Shown piece by piece: positions 41,848 to 50,780 of a DNA stretch of 64,000 nucleotides; the stretch's first letter is position 1; each line of letters begins with the position of its first letter. Source of the stretch: Pseudomonas graminis (GTDB taxonomy: Bacteria > Pseudomonadota > Gammaproteobacteria > Pseudomonadales > Pseudomonadaceae); assembly GCF_004364335.1 (NCBI RefSeq), contig NZ_SOCR01000007.1, positions 186,001 to 250,000 on the forward strand. Direction: 5' to 3'. A model generated the notes under the pieces. It saw only the letters and a program-made list of their open reading frames with translations. It was not told where the DNA came from and made no database searches. Made by a program: the position numbers and the translations under genes.

Positions 41848-42706
41848 CGCCGAGCGGGTAGGCGTGGCGCCGTGGCTGCTGAGCGGGCCGGCGTTGCTGG
41901 TGTTCATCGCGCTGTTGCTGGCGCCCTTGCTGTTGACCGCCGTGCTGTCATTGAACCTGTTCAGCGACACTGACGGCGTGGTGCCGAGCTACAGCCTTGG
42001 CAACTACCTGGAGGTGTTCAAGGACGATTACTTCCACGAGATTTTCCTGCGCACCGGCGGCATGGCCCTCGCGGTCACGGTGTTGTGCGTGCTGCTGGGC
42101 ATTCCGGAAACCATCATCATTGCGCGCATGGCACCACGCTGGCGTTCGCTGTTCCTGCTGGTGGTGTTGGGGCCGCTGCTGATTTCCGTGGTGGTGCGGA
42201 CCCTGGGCTGGGCGATTCTGCTGGGCAACAACGGCCTGATCAACGATGCCCTGCAAGCGCTGGGCATCACCGATCAACCGGTAAAAATGCTGTTTACCCA
42301 GCTCGGCGTGGTCATTGCGCTGACCCATGTGCTGGTGCCGTTCATGGTCATTGCGGTCTGGGCGACCCTGCAACGGCTGGACCTGCAGGTCGAGTGGGCG
42401 GGCCTGTCCCTGGGCGCGTCCCGCCTGACGGTGTTCCGCCGGATCATCCTGCCGCAGATCATGCCCGGCGTGCTGTCCGGCTCGATCATCGTCTTCGCCC
42501 TGGCCGCGTCGGCCTTCGCCACCCCGGCGATCATCGGCGGCCGACGCCTGAAAGTGGTGGCGACGGCGGCGTACGACGAGTTCCTGGGCACCCTCAACTG
42601 GCCCCTCGGCGCGGCCATCGCGATGCTTCTGCTGCTGGCCAATCTGATCATCATTCTGGGTTGCAGCAAACTGGCCGAGCGCCGGTTCAAGCAAGTCTTC
42701 GAGTAG
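41834..42706 (+). CDS. ABC transporter permease 1
   Basis: Inner-membrane permease of 290 residues with about six helices. The ATG at 41834 overlaps the end of the ATPase gene by 14 bp. The coupling motif EWAGLSLGASRLTVFRRIIL with the EAA-type Gly is present. It corresponds to PotB-type subunits and pairs with the next gene product. Confidence 0.9.
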   Translation: MARYDAERVGVAPWLLSGPALLVFIALLLAPLLLTAVLSLNLFSDTDGVVPSYSLGNYLEVFKDDYFHEIFLRTGGMALAVTVLCVLLGIPETIIIARMAPRWRSLFLLVVLGPLLISVVVRTLGWAILLGNNGLINDALQALGITDQPVKMLFTQLGVVIALTHVLVPFMVIAVWATLQRLDLQVEWAGLSLGASRLTVFRRIILPQIMPGVLSGSIIVFALAASAFATPAIIGGRRLKVVATAAYDEFLGTLNWPLGAAIAMLLLLANLIIILGCSKLAERRFKQVFE

Positions 42707-42712
42707 CCGACC

Positions 42713-43510
42713 ATGCACAAGAACGGATTTTTCTCGATGCTGTTCCATGCCCTGTTTGTCACGTTCATCGTCGCGCCGCTGGTGGTGGTGATGGCCATGG
42801 CGTTCACCAGCAAGGGCTACCTGTCGCTGCCCACCGAAGGCCTGTCACTGCGCTGGTTCCGGGCACTGGCGGACAACCAGGAAATGCTCGATGCCTTCAC
42901 ATTGTCGATCAAGCTCGGACTGGCGTCGGCGACCATCGCCGCGCTGCTGGCGATACCGGCGGCACTGGCCATCAGTCGCTATGACTTTCCCGGCCGGGGC
43001 GCGGTGACCGGGTTTCTGCTGTCCCCGCTGATGATTCCGTCGGTGGTGCTCGGCATCGCCTTCCTGCGTTTCTTTTCCCTGGCGCAGATCGGCGGCTCGT
43101 TCTGGGCGCTGACCCTGACCCACGTGATCGTCGTATTGCCCTACGCATTGCGCCTGACCCTGGCCTCGACCATCGGCCTTGAGCGAGACATAGAGCACGC
43201 CGCACTGTCCCTGGGCGCCAGTCGCTGGACAGCGTTCTACCGGGTCGTGCTGCCGCGGATTCGCACCGGCGTGGTCGGCGGCTGGATGCTCGCGTTCATC
43301 CAGAGCTTCGACGAGCTGACCATGACCGTATTCGTCGCAACGCCGGGCACCACAACGCTGCCGGTGGCGATGTACAACCAGATTTCCCAGACCATCGATC
43401 CCCTGATCACGGCGGTGTCGACGGTGCTGATCGTCGGCACGTTGCTGCTGATGCTGATATTGGACCGAATGGTCGGACTGGACCGGGTGTTGATTGGAGA
43501 AGGCAAATGA
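42713..43510 (+). CDS. ABC transporter permease 2
   Basis: Inner-membrane permease of 265 residues, PotC-like, with six helices and the EAA loop EHAALSLGASRWTAFYRVVL. It starts 6 bp after permease 1 and overlaps the next oxidase gene as ATGA, so transport and oxidation genes are translated as one unit. Confidence 0.9.
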   Translation: MHKNGFFSMLFHALFVTFIVAPLVVVMAMAFTSKGYLSLPTEGLSLRWFRALADNQEMLDAFTLSIKLGLASATIAALLAIPAALAISRYDFPGRGAVTGFLLSPLMIPSVVLGIAFLRFFSLAQIGGSFWALTLTHVIVVLPYALRLTLASTIGLERDIEHAALSLGASRWTAFYRVVLPRIRTGVVGGWMLAFIQSFDELTMTVFVATPGTTTLPVAMYNQISQTIDPLITAVSTVLIVGTLLLMLILDRMVGLDRVLIGEGK

Positions 43511-44649
43511 GCCAAGGCACACAGAGCGTCATTCAGGCGGAGGTGATCGTCATCGGCGGCGGGCTGGTGGGGACGGCGGTTGCTTACGGCCTGGCCCGCA
43601 GCGGTGCCGACACCGTGGTACTGGACCAGGGCGACGATGCGTTTCGCGCCTCACGGGGCAATTTCGGGCTGGTCTGGGTCCAGGGCAAGGGCCACGACCT
43701 CCCGGACTATTCACGCTGGACGCAGTCGTCAGCGACCCGCTGGCCGGACTTCGCCCGGGCGCTGATGGCCGACAGCGGGGTGGACGTGCAGCTCCGTCAG
43801 CCCGGTGGCTTCCATATGTGTTTCAGCGACGAAGAGCTCATCGAGCGGCAATCGCGCCTGCAAACCCTGCAGGACGCCCTCGGCGACTATCCCTTTCAGA
43901 TGCTCGACGCCGCCGACGTCAAGGCACGCCTGCCGCTGATCGGCCCGTCCGTGGTGGGCGCCAGCTACACGCCCCAGGACGGTCATGTCAATCCGCTGAA
44001 ACTGCTGCGCGCGCTGCACACCTCGGCCCAGGCCAAGGGGGCGCGATTTTACGGCGGGATGCAGGTGGATCGCATCGACGGCGCAGCAGGCGAATTTTGC
44101 GTGACCGCCGGCTCACAACGCTTCGTCGCGCCGCGCATCGTATTAGCTGCCGGGCTGGGCAATCCGGGACTGGCCCGGCAAGTGGGCCTGCATGCGCCGG
44201 TGGCGCCGAATCGCGGCCAGGTCCTGGTGAGCGAGCGGGTGCGGCCGTTTCTCGATCACCCGACAGTCCATGTTCGGCAGACCGACGAAGGCACCGTGCA
44301 ACTCGGCGATTCCATGGAGGAGGTGGGCTACGACGACAACACCTCCACCCACGTGCTCGAAGCGATCGCCCGGCGTGGCGTCGCGACCTTTCCATTGCTG
44401 CGGGAAGTGCGGCTGATTCGTGCCTGGGCGGCGCTGCGGGTTCTGAGTCCCGATGGCTACCCCATCTATCAGCAATCGGCCAGCCACCCAGGCGCCTTCG
44501 TGGTGACTTGCCACAGTGGCGTGACCCTGGCCGCCGCCCACGCCCTGCGCATCGCGCCGTGGGTGATGGGTGGCGCCATGCCCGACGAGCTCGGCGCATT
44601 CGCCGGTGAGCGTTTCCTGACTGACAAGGTGTTTTCCCATGCGCACTGA
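43507..44649 (+). CDS. FAD-dependent amine oxidoreductase, D-amino-acid-oxidase fold (first copy)
   Basis: Flavoprotein of 380 residues of the DAO/GlyOx family. The Rossmann motif VIVIGGGLVGTAVAYGLARSG binds FAD near residue 14, and the C-terminal GVTLAAAHALRIA closes the FAD site. It resembles the beta subunit of opine, hydroxyproline and cyanide-forming glycine dehydrogenases, which removes hydride from a C-N bond. It lies between permease 2 and the small iron-sulfur protein gene, overlapping both. A second protein of the same family is encoded at 46391, so this cluster has two possible catalytic subunits. Confidence 0.88.
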   Translation: MSQGTQSVIQAEVIVIGGGLVGTAVAYGLARSGADTVVLDQGDDAFRASRGNFGLVWVQGKGHDLPDYSRWTQSSATRWPDFARALMADSGVDVQLRQPGGFHMCFSDEELIERQSRLQTLQDALGDYPFQMLDAADVKARLPLIGPSVVGASYTPQDGHVNPLKLLRALHTSAQAKGARFYGGMQVDRIDGAAGEFCVTAGSQRFVAPRIVLAAGLGNPGLARQVGLHAPVAPNRGQVLVSERVRPFLDHPTVHVRQTDEGTVQLGDSMEEVGYDDNTSTHVLEAIARRGVATFPLLREVRLIRAWAALRVLSPDGYPIYQQSASHPGAFVVTCHSGVTLAAAHALRIAPWVMGGAMPDELGAFAGERFLTDKVFSHAH

Positions 44650-45007
44650 TCCGCTGTTCCAACCGGTCACGAGCGAAGTGAGGTCGACGCGGACTGTCAG
44701 CCTCAGCTTCAACGGTCAATCTCTCGATGTTCCAGCGGGCATCAGCGTCGCAGCGGCCCTGCTGATGTCGGGCATCAACCGCTTTCGCGCGACGCCGGTG
44801 AGCGAATCGCCCCGGGCGCCGTATTGCATGATGGGCGTGTGCTTCGAGTGCCTGGTGGAGATCGACGGCGTACCCAATCGCCAGAGCTGCCTGATCGAAG
44901 TGGCGGAGGGCATGCGCATCCGCTCCCAGGAGGGCGCGCGCGACCTGATTTTTCAGGCTGGCAATGTGCAAACCGCCAATGAGCAGACCGTCGAGGTGCA
45001 GTCATGA
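44639..45007 (+). CDS. Small [2Fe-2S] protein, HcnA/opine dehydrogenase gamma-like
   Basis: Protein of 122 residues with a plant-ferredoxin-like fold. The cysteine pattern YCMMGVCFECLVEI and a later Cys in RQSCL provide four ligands for a [2Fe-2S] cluster. Such small proteins are the electron-transfer subunit of heteromeric dehydrogenases for opines, hydroxyproline and of HCN synthase (HcnA). Start and stop overlap the flanking genes, so it should assemble with the two neighbouring flavoproteins. Confidence 0.9.
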   Translation: MRTDPLFQPVTSEVRSTRTVSLSFNGQSLDVPAGISVAAALLMSGINRFRATPVSESPRAPYCMMGVCFECLVEIDGVPNRQSCLIEVAEGMRIRSQEGARDLIFQAGNVQTANEQTVEVQS

Positions 45008-46398
45008 ATGATCTTTTTGGCGGTGCAGTGGACGCTGTGGACGTGGTGGTCGTGGGCGCCGGTGCCGCCGGCATGGCAGGCGCGGTGGCGTTGGCCGGGT
45101 TCGGTTTGCAGGTGGTGTTGCTGGACGAGCAGGGCAGTCCGGGCGGACAGATCTATCGCGGCGTCACCCTCGCGCCGCTTTCGCGAAGGGATCTGCTCGG
45201 CGCGGATTACGCCCACGGCAACGCGCTGGCCCAGGCCCTGGCGTCCTCATCGGTGCGCTATGAAAAGGGCGCGGCGGTCTGGCAAGTAACCCGGGATCAT
45301 CAGGTCAGCTACCTGCGCGACGGGCGTTTGCGCACCCTGCAGGCCAAGGCCGTATTGCTCGCCACCGGCGCCATGGAACGGCCGTTTCCGATCCCGGGCT
45401 GGACCTTGCCCGGCGTGATGAGCGCGGGTGCCGCGCAGATTCTCCTGAAAAGTGCAGGTCTCGCGCCCACCGAGCCGGTGGTACTGGCCGGCTGCGGCCC
45501 GCTGTTGTACCTGCTGGGCTGGCAATACCTGCGCGCCGGCGTGCCGATCAAGGCCTTGGTCGACACCACGCGGCCGGAAGATTACTGGCGGGCGCGGCGT
45601 CATCTGTTCGCGGCGTTGCGTGCCTGGCCGTATTTGCGCAAGGGCCTGGAGTTGATGCGCAGCCTGCGCAGCGCCCGTATCCCGCATTACACCGGCGCCG
45701 AGCACCTGGCGATCGAGGGGGACGCCGCCGCCACCGCGTTGACCTTCACGGTGGCCGGCAAGGCGCAGCGGATCGACGCGCGTTGCGTGCTGCTGCATCA
45801 GGGCGTGGTGCCCAACATCCAATTCAGTCAGTCGCTGCGCGCACGTCATGTCTGGGACGTCGATCAGTTGTGCTTCAGCCCGGTGGTCGACCCGTGGGGT
45901 GAGCTGGACGTACCGGGTATGTTCGTCGCCGGTGACGGCGCCGGTATTGGCGGTGCCCAGGCCGCCGCGCTGCAGGGCGAGTTGGCGGCGCTGGGCATTG
46001 CGCAGCGGCTGGGCCGGTTCGATACCGGTCAGCGAGATGAAGGGGCAGGGCCGCTGCGTGAAAAGCTGGCGTTGAACCTGCGCATTCGGCCGTTTCTCGA
46101 TGCGCTTTATCAGCCGAAGGAAGCGAACCGCATCCCCGCCGATGAAGTCATCGTGTGCCGCTGCGAGGAAGTCACGGCGGGGGACCTGCGCAAGTTCGTC
46201 GCCCTGGGCTGCGCCGGCCCCAATCAGGCCAAATCCTTCGGCCGCTGCGGCATGGGACCGTGTCAGGGGCGGATGTGCGGCCTGACGGTGACGGAAGTGA
46301 TCGCCAAGGCGCGCGGCGTATCGGCGGCGGAAGTCGGCTACTACCGCATTCGCCCGCCGATCAAGCCCATCACGCTGGGAGAACTGGCCGGTGAGTGA
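45004..46398 (+). CDS. Large FAD/NAD(P)-fold subunit with BFD-like iron-sulfur motif, HcnB/OoxA-like
   Basis: Flavoprotein of 464 residues. Two dinucleotide motifs are visible: VVVGAGAAGMAGAVALAG near residue 15 and VVLAGCGPLLYLLG near 155. The C-terminus has a bacterioferritin-associated-ferredoxin-like cluster site, CRCEE, CGMGPCQGRMC. This is the alpha subunit architecture of OoxA, NoxA and HcnB, which passes electrons from the beta flavoprotein toward the quinone pool. It is coupled by overlaps to the small iron-sulfur protein and to the second DAO-type gene. Confidence 0.9.
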   Translation: MNDLFGGAVDAVDVVVVGAGAAGMAGAVALAGFGLQVVLLDEQGSPGGQIYRGVTLAPLSRRDLLGADYAHGNALAQALASSSVRYEKGAAVWQVTRDHQVSYLRDGRLRTLQAKAVLLATGAMERPFPIPGWTLPGVMSAGAAQILLKSAGLAPTEPVVLAGCGPLLYLLGWQYLRAGVPIKALVDTTRPEDYWRARRHLFAALRAWPYLRKGLELMRSLRSARIPHYTGAEHLAIEGDAAATALTFTVAGKAQRIDARCVLLHQGVVPNIQFSQSLRARHVWDVDQLCFSPVVDPWGELDVPGMFVAGDGAGIGGAQAAALQGELAALGIAQRLGRFDTGQRDEGAGPLREKLALNLRIRPFLDALYQPKEANRIPADEVIVCRCEEVTAGDLRKFVALGCAGPNQAKSFGRCGMGPCQGRMCGLTVTEVIAKARGVSAAEVGYYRIRPPIKPITLGELAGE

Positions 46399-47572
46399 GG
46401 CGCGCTCAAGGCACAGCGACGTGCTGGTGATAGGCGGCGGCATCCATGGCTTGAGCACCGCGTTGCATCTGGCCCAGCGCGGTGTCGAAGTCACGGTGCT
46501 GGAGGCTGATTACTGCGGTCGTCATGCGTCCGGGGTCAACGCCGGCGGGGTGCGGACCCTCGGCCGGCACGATGCGGAAATCCCTTTGGCGTTGTCATCG
46601 CGCGCCCTTTGGCACGACCTTGCGCAGACGCTGGGCGATGACGGCGGCTTCGTGCCGAGCGGCCAGCTCAAACTCGCGGAAACCGCCGCCGAACTCGATG
46701 AGTGTCGACAGCGCGTCGAACATCTGCAGCGACTGGGTTTCACCCATGAAGTGCTGATCGACGATCAACAGGTGTTCGAGATTATTCCTACCGTCGCCCG
46801 GCATGTGGTGGGCGGCATCTGGGTCAAGGATGACGGCTATGCCATTCCCTACAGAACCGTCACGAGCTTTCGGCTGGCGGCCGAAAAGCTCGGCGTGAAA
46901 GTGCGCGAAACGACACCGGCGCAGCGCATCGAGCAACGCGGCAGTGAGTGGCAGGTCACCACGCCCGCCGGGGTGTTCAGCGCCGGGCATCTGGTGATCA
47001 CCGCCGGTGCCTGGGCGCGGGAGCTAGCACAACAAGTCGGCGAATCGGTGCCGGCTCACCCCGAGGGCCTGATGCTGATGGTGACCCACCGCGCTGCGCC
47101 GTTTTGCGCGCCGGTGCTGGGGGCGACCGGTCGCTCGCTGTCATTCAAGCAGTTCGCCAACGGCACCGTGGTGATTGGCGGCAAGCTCATTGGCAGCGTG
47201 GATTTCCCGGCGCGCCACGGCGAAGTGGATCTGGCGCGTCTGGGCATCAGCGCGAGGACCGTCACCGACCTGTTTCCGCACCTCAAGCACCTGGGCGTCA
47301 ATCGGGTCTGGGCCGGTGTCGAAGCGTTTACCGCTGACGACTTGCCGGTGATCGGTGCCAGTCGCAAGGCCAGTCATCTCAGCTATTCGTTCGGCTTCTG
47401 CGGCAGCGGTTTCCAGATGGGCCCCGGCACCGGCAAGCGCCTGGCGCAGCAGATCCTCGGCGAGCATTCGGACATTTCGCTGGAGGCATTCGACATAGGA
47501 CGTTTTGATGACGCCCTTGTTAAAACGCCACAGTTCGACATTCCGAACGGCGCATCTCGCGTCGTTCGATAA
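46391..47572 (+). CDS. FAD-dependent amine oxidoreductase, D-amino-acid-oxidase fold (second copy)
   Basis: Flavoprotein of 393 residues, DAO/OoxB-like, with VLVIGGGIHGLSTALHLAQRG near residue 12 and the closing FGFCGSGFQMGPGTGKRLAQ. It is only distantly similar to the product of 43507. Its place directly behind the alpha-type subunit is that of the beta subunit in ooxAB and hcnBC, so it is the more likely catalytic partner of the complex, while the first copy may serve another substrate or stereoisomer. That division is inference. Confidence 0.88.
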   Translation: MSEARSRHSDVLVIGGGIHGLSTALHLAQRGVEVTVLEADYCGRHASGVNAGGVRTLGRHDAEIPLALSSRALWHDLAQTLGDDGGFVPSGQLKLAETAAELDECRQRVEHLQRLGFTHEVLIDDQQVFEIIPTVARHVVGGIWVKDDGYAIPYRTVTSFRLAAEKLGVKVRETTPAQRIEQRGSEWQVTTPAGVFSAGHLVITAGAWARELAQQVGESVPAHPEGLMLMVTHRAAPFCAPVLGATGRSLSFKQFANGTVVIGGKLIGSVDFPARHGEVDLARLGISARTVTDLFPHLKHLGVNRVWAGVEAFTADDLPVIGASRKASHLSYSFGFCGSGFQMGPGTGKRLAQQILGEHSDISLEAFDIGRFDDALVKTPQFDIPNGASRVVR

Positions 47573-47605
47573 ACCTCCGCACCATCCAACCCATCAGGAG
47601 TTCAC

Positions 47606-47959
47606 ATGCTGGAAATCAACCGTATCGAAACCAACCAACGCATGAGCCGTGTCGTGCAGTGCAACGGCTTTACCTTCCTCGGCGGCCAGACTGCAACGGA
47701 TCGCACCCTCGATATCAAGGGCCAGACCGCGCAAGTGCTGGAGAAGATCGACAACTACCTGGCCAAGGCCGGCCTCGACAAAACGCGGATTCTCACCGCA
47801 CAGGTCTGGCTGTCGGACATCGCGGCGAATTTCGCGGGCATGAACGAAGTCTGGGACGCCTGGGCACCGGAAGGGCACGCACCCGCACGCGCCACCGTGG
47901 AATCACGTCTGGCCGCGCCGGATTTGCTGGTGGAGATCACCGTGGTAGCCGCAGGCTGA
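47606..47959 (+). CDS. RidA-family imine/enamine deaminase
   Basis: Protein of 117 residues of the YjgF/YER057c/UK114 family. RidA proteins hydrolyse reactive imines and enamines to ketones and ammonia. The segment HAPARATVES holds the conserved arginine, and the trimer-forming core is complete. AGGAG lies upstream. Its place at the end of an operon with two amine-oxidising flavoproteins fits: these produce imines that RidA would hydrolyse. Confidence 0.92.
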   Translation: MLEINRIETNQRMSRVVQCNGFTFLGGQTATDRTLDIKGQTAQVLEKIDNYLAKAGLDKTRILTAQVWLSDIAANFAGMNEVWDAWAPEGHAPARATVESRLAAPDLLVEITVVAAG

Positions 47960-48018
47960 TCAGCTGGCGCTGTAGATGCTGCGCCGGACCGGGTTTATTC
48001 CCGTCCCGGCGTTGTCGC

Positions 48019-48261
48019 TCAAGGGCGGACAGCCGCTTCGGCGGAGTTGGTCACCAAGTGGTTTTGGGTCGTGCGTCGCTGCTGGGTGATCAGCACTTGC
48101 GGCACCGAGGAGCAGCGGTATTTGATGCCCCGTCGGGTAGGCATGAGGGCGACGCTTTCCATGCATTCCGCCTTGGTCGAATACGCCGTCGGCTGGCTCT
48201 CGTCCAGACATCCTTCCGCACCGGAACACATAGTCATTACAACCACGAAGATGCTCTTCAT
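48019..48261 (-). CDS. Small exported or membrane-anchored Cys-containing protein
   Basis: Frame of 80 residues with AAAAGGAATG before the ATG. The first 12 residues are hydrophobic (MKSIFVVVMTMC) and may be a short export signal, although shorter than a standard one. Four Cys are present (MCSG, EGC, AEC, YRC), which would suit two disulphides in the periplasm. No family was recognised. It is convergent with the RidA gene. Confidence 0.5.
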   Translation of the reverse strand: MKSIFVVVMTMCSGAEGCLDESQPTAYSTKAECMESVALMPTRRGIKYRCSSVPQVLITQQRRTTQNHLVTNSAEAAVRP

Positions 48262-48391
48262 TGCTCACATTCCTTTTAGGCAAATCACGGCGCGGGACAG
48301 CGGGTGTGAGGCGATTTTGAGGGCAGGTGCTGGCAGAAGGCAATGCGGTGAAAGTGCTTTTCGTCGGGAATATGACGCTTTTGGGTTTTTG

Positions 48392-48472
48392 ATAGATTAG
48401 AGGGTAAATCTATAGTCGGTAAATTGACGCCACGATTTTTAAATCGGGTCAATTTACTTAAGTCTGGCGTCA
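48392..48472. promoter_or_regulatory. Cluster of nested and competing inverted repeats
   Basis: In an AT-rich 246-bp gap lie ATAGATT/AATCTAT (48392-48413), GTAAATTGAC/GTCAATTTAC (48419-48457) enclosing CGATTT/AAATCG (48433-48446), and TGACGCCA/TGGCGTCA (48425-48472), which competes with the second pair. All arms are perfect. The region precedes the small exported-protein gene and follows the nucleotidyltransferase gene on the same strand. Function unknown: leader RNA, operator or scar of an inserted element. Confidence 0.5.
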
Positions 48473-48507
48473 CTTAAGCGAGCTGGCATGGGGTTTTTGA
48501 AACCTCC

Positions 48508-49086
48508 TTAGAGACCGCAATCGGGCTCGGGCTCAACAACGCGCAACCAATCCCAGCGTGCCTGATAGCTCTGCGCCTTTTTGCGAAACAACTCGGGCTG
48601 CGGGAAGTTTGGGTTCATGCGCAAAAGCCCATGTTCAAGCTCATTCAGCCCGTGAGGTGCGTAGAGCTCGCCAGTGTCGAGGTGCAACCCGATGCAGGTC
48701 GAGCAGATGAGAAAGCGGTCGATGCCGTCTTTAGCGGAGTGAAGCGCGGGGTAGTCACTGCCAAACCGATCGGCGAACCACACATGCACGCGCGCCTGGT
48801 TGCGCAGCTCGACCTTGACGTCCAGATCCTGAAAAAGCGTCTGCGCGGCAAGAATGACCCGGTCTTCTGCCTCCCATGAGATGTCTTCGTCGTAATAGAA
48901 CACGTCGTAAACATTCACGCCCCAGCCCGCCGGACGATCGGATAGCCGATTCCACACCGCCTGAAACAGGCAGCCTGCGGTGAGCATGGTTTGGTTGAGT
49001 CCCAAGGATGGCAGTCGCTCGACCAGTTGAGCGTTAACCGGGTTGGACAAGGCCATATCGATGAGGGCGGAGGCGGTCAGTGTCAT
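48508..49086 (-). CDS. Nucleotidyltransferase-family protein (PF06042 type)
   Basis: Soluble protein of 192 residues. The N-terminal LGLNQTMLTAGCLFQAVWNRLSD-like segment and the acidic VYDVFYYDEDISWEAED match the family of small bacterial nucleotidyltransferases of unknown substrate, whose Asp residues bind metal. No partner gene lies next to it. Its physiological role is not known. Confidence 0.8.
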   Translation of the reverse strand: MTLTASALIDMALSNPVNAQLVERLPSLGLNQTMLTAGCLFQAVWNRLSDRPAGWGVNVYDVFYYDEDISWEAEDRVILAAQTLFQDLDVKVELRNQARVHVWFADRFGSDYPALHSAKDGIDRFLICSTCIGLHLDTGELYAPHGLNELEHGLLRMNPNFPQPELFRKKAQSYQARWDWLRVVEPEPDCGL

Positions 49087-49250
49087 GTGGACTTCCTGGG
49101 GTGGGGCAGCTTTGGCAGCGAGCTCAACTCAGCATGTTGTATTTAAAGGGTCTGATTTATTGGATCTTGAACACCACCACCGGCGGCGTTGGCATCCCTC
49201 ATAGGAGTAAATTAGCCTGCTTTAACAGCACCTCCTATGGGGAGTCTTAA

Positions 49251-49769
49251 ATGCTCATCGTCTTCAGTGGTCTGCCCGGTACCGGTAAGACGACCCTCGC
49301 CAAGGGTCTGGCCGCAACGCTGGGTGCCGTTTATGTGCGCATCGATACGATTGAACAAGCCCTTCGTGATTCGGCGGATTTTGCGGGGGATGTGGGGCGC
49401 ACGGGGTATCTGATCGCCTACGAGTTGGCGGCCAGCAACCTTGGTCTGGGCGGCACGGTGGTTGTCGACTGTGTGAATGCCGTGATGGAAAGCCGCAGAG
49501 CGTGGAGTGCCATATCCTCTCGATCCGGTGCTCCATTGGTGAATATTCAGGTCATCTGTTCCGACACGACGGAGCATCGACGCAGGGTGGAGACCCGGCA
49601 GGTCGATATCCCGGGGCTGACGCCTCCTGACTGGCAATCCGTTATGAACCATGACTATGAGCCTTGGGACACAGATCCCTTCACCGTAGACACCGCGCTC
49701 AATTCCCCGGCACAGGCATTGGCAGCGATTGCCGAGCACATTTCAGTATTTGAATCCAACGGGATCTGA
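49251..49769 (+). CDS. P-loop kinase/AAA-type ATPase of unknown substrate
   Basis: Small P-loop protein of 172 residues. Walker A FSGLPGTGKTTLAKGLA starts at residue 5, Asp in RIDTIEQAL follows, and VVVDCVNAV may be the Walker B strand. Overall it resembles zeta-like or adenylylsulfate-kinase-like small-molecule kinases rather than true AAA machines. GGGGAG precedes the ATG. No antitoxin-like gene is next to it, so a toxin role is unsupported. Confidence 0.75.
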   Translation: MLIVFSGLPGTGKTTLAKGLAATLGAVYVRIDTIEQALRDSADFAGDVGRTGYLIAYELAASNLGLGGTVVVDCVNAVMESRRAWSAISSRSGAPLVNIQVICSDTTEHRRRVETRQVDIPGLTPPDWQSVMNHDYEPWDTDPFTVDTALNSPAQALAAIAEHISVFESNGI

Positions 49770-49782
49770 ATTGAAAAAGGCC

Positions 49783-50682
49783 TCAGCCAAACCGCTCAAC
49801 CATGAACTCGATAAAGCTGCGGAGCTTGGGTGAGGCCTGGCGGTCGGGCAGATACAGCAGGTTCAACGGCCGTACGGGAAGCTGGTAGTCCGCGAGCACC
49901 TGGCATAACTCGCCGCTGGCGAAGTCCTGCTCGACAACCACCGCAGGCAGCAGCGCGATGCCCATCCCGTCCAGCGCCGCCTGGCGCAAGGCCGGGCCGT
50001 TGTCCATCTGCACCCGGCCGTTGACCTTCACCTCGTGCACACCATCAACGCCTTTGAACGTCCACAGCCCCGCCGCGTTGGTCGCAGAGGATCGGGTTGA
50101 GTAAAGATAGGTCAGGCAGTCGTGCCCTTGCAGTTCATCGGGATGCGCAGGCAGGCCGCGCGTCTGCAGGTAAGACGGCGAGGCGCAAAGGGCAAGGGCA
50201 TGGGGTTTCAGCGGTTGCGCCATCAGGAACGCGTCCGGCGGGTCGCCGATCCGTACCGCCGCTTCGAAACCTTCCTCCAGTAACTCAACCTGCCGATCGG
50301 TGAAGATCACGTCGAGATCGACCTTGGGGTAACGGCGTAAATACTCGGCGATGACGGGCATCAATCGCTGAAGTCCGAAGGCGTGGGGCAGCGTAACCCG
50401 CAGACGACCCTGGGGCTCGCTGCGGGCGGACAGTGCATCGACATGCGCACTCTCGACCAGACTCAGAATTTCGACGCATCGGTCGTAATAGCGTCGTCCG
50501 AACTCGGTCAAGTGTTGCTGGCGCGTGGTGCGGTTGAGCAGCTTCATGCCCAGGTGCTCTTCCAGCGCGCGCAAATGGTTGCCCACCATAGTTGGGGTTA
50601 GCTCAGCGTCGTCCGATGCAGCGGTGAGGCTGCCTTTATCGACGATCTGCACGAACAGGTGCATGGCCTTGAGCACGTTCAT
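49783..50682 (-). CDS. LysR-family transcriptional regulator
   Basis: Regulator of 299 residues starting at the ATG at 50682 (a TTG 6 bp upstream also lies in frame). The N-terminal helix-turn-helix runs through LTAASDDAELTPTMVGNHLR. The ligand domain is of the CrgA/DhcR-like subgroup (RVTLPHAFGLQRLMPVI, VDLDVIFTDRQVELLEEGFE). It is divergent from the MDR-family oxidoreductase gene by 98 bp and likely controls it. Confidence 0.9.
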   Translation of the reverse strand: MNVLKAMHLFVQIVDKGSLTAASDDAELTPTMVGNHLRALEEHLGMKLLNRTTRQQHLTEFGRRYYDRCVEILSLVESAHVDALSARSEPQGRLRVTLPHAFGLQRLMPVIAEYLRRYPKVDLDVIFTDRQVELLEEGFEAAVRIGDPPDAFLMAQPLKPHALALCASPSYLQTRGLPAHPDELQGHDCLTYLYSTRSSATNAAGLWTFKGVDGVHEVKVNGRVQMDNGPALRQAALDGMGIALLPAVVVEQDFASGELCQVLADYQLPVRPLNLLYLPDRQASPKLRSFIEFMVERFG

Positions 50683-50780
50683 TGGCAAGGTTTCCTTGGC
50701 AGTCAGTTAAGTGTTCCTCCATTTATCATTTCTCCTTGTCAATTCACAGTATGGGCACACACATAACAGAGTCATTTGCC

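Noticed and set aside
44639..47572. hcnABC hydrogen cyanide synthase
   Set aside because: Subunit types are similar, but the operon includes an importer, a second DAO-type flavoprotein and RidA, which fits opine or amine catabolism better; key residues for HCN formation could not be checked.
48047..48400. 117-codon plus-strand frame over the small exported-protein gene
   Set aside because: Antisense to a frame with a better ribosome-binding site and a hydrophobic N-terminal segment; runs into the AT-rich hairpin patch.
49251..49769. Zeta-type toxin kinase
   Set aside because: P-loop and size would fit, but no antitoxin gene lies next to it and the gene has its own good ribosome-binding site.
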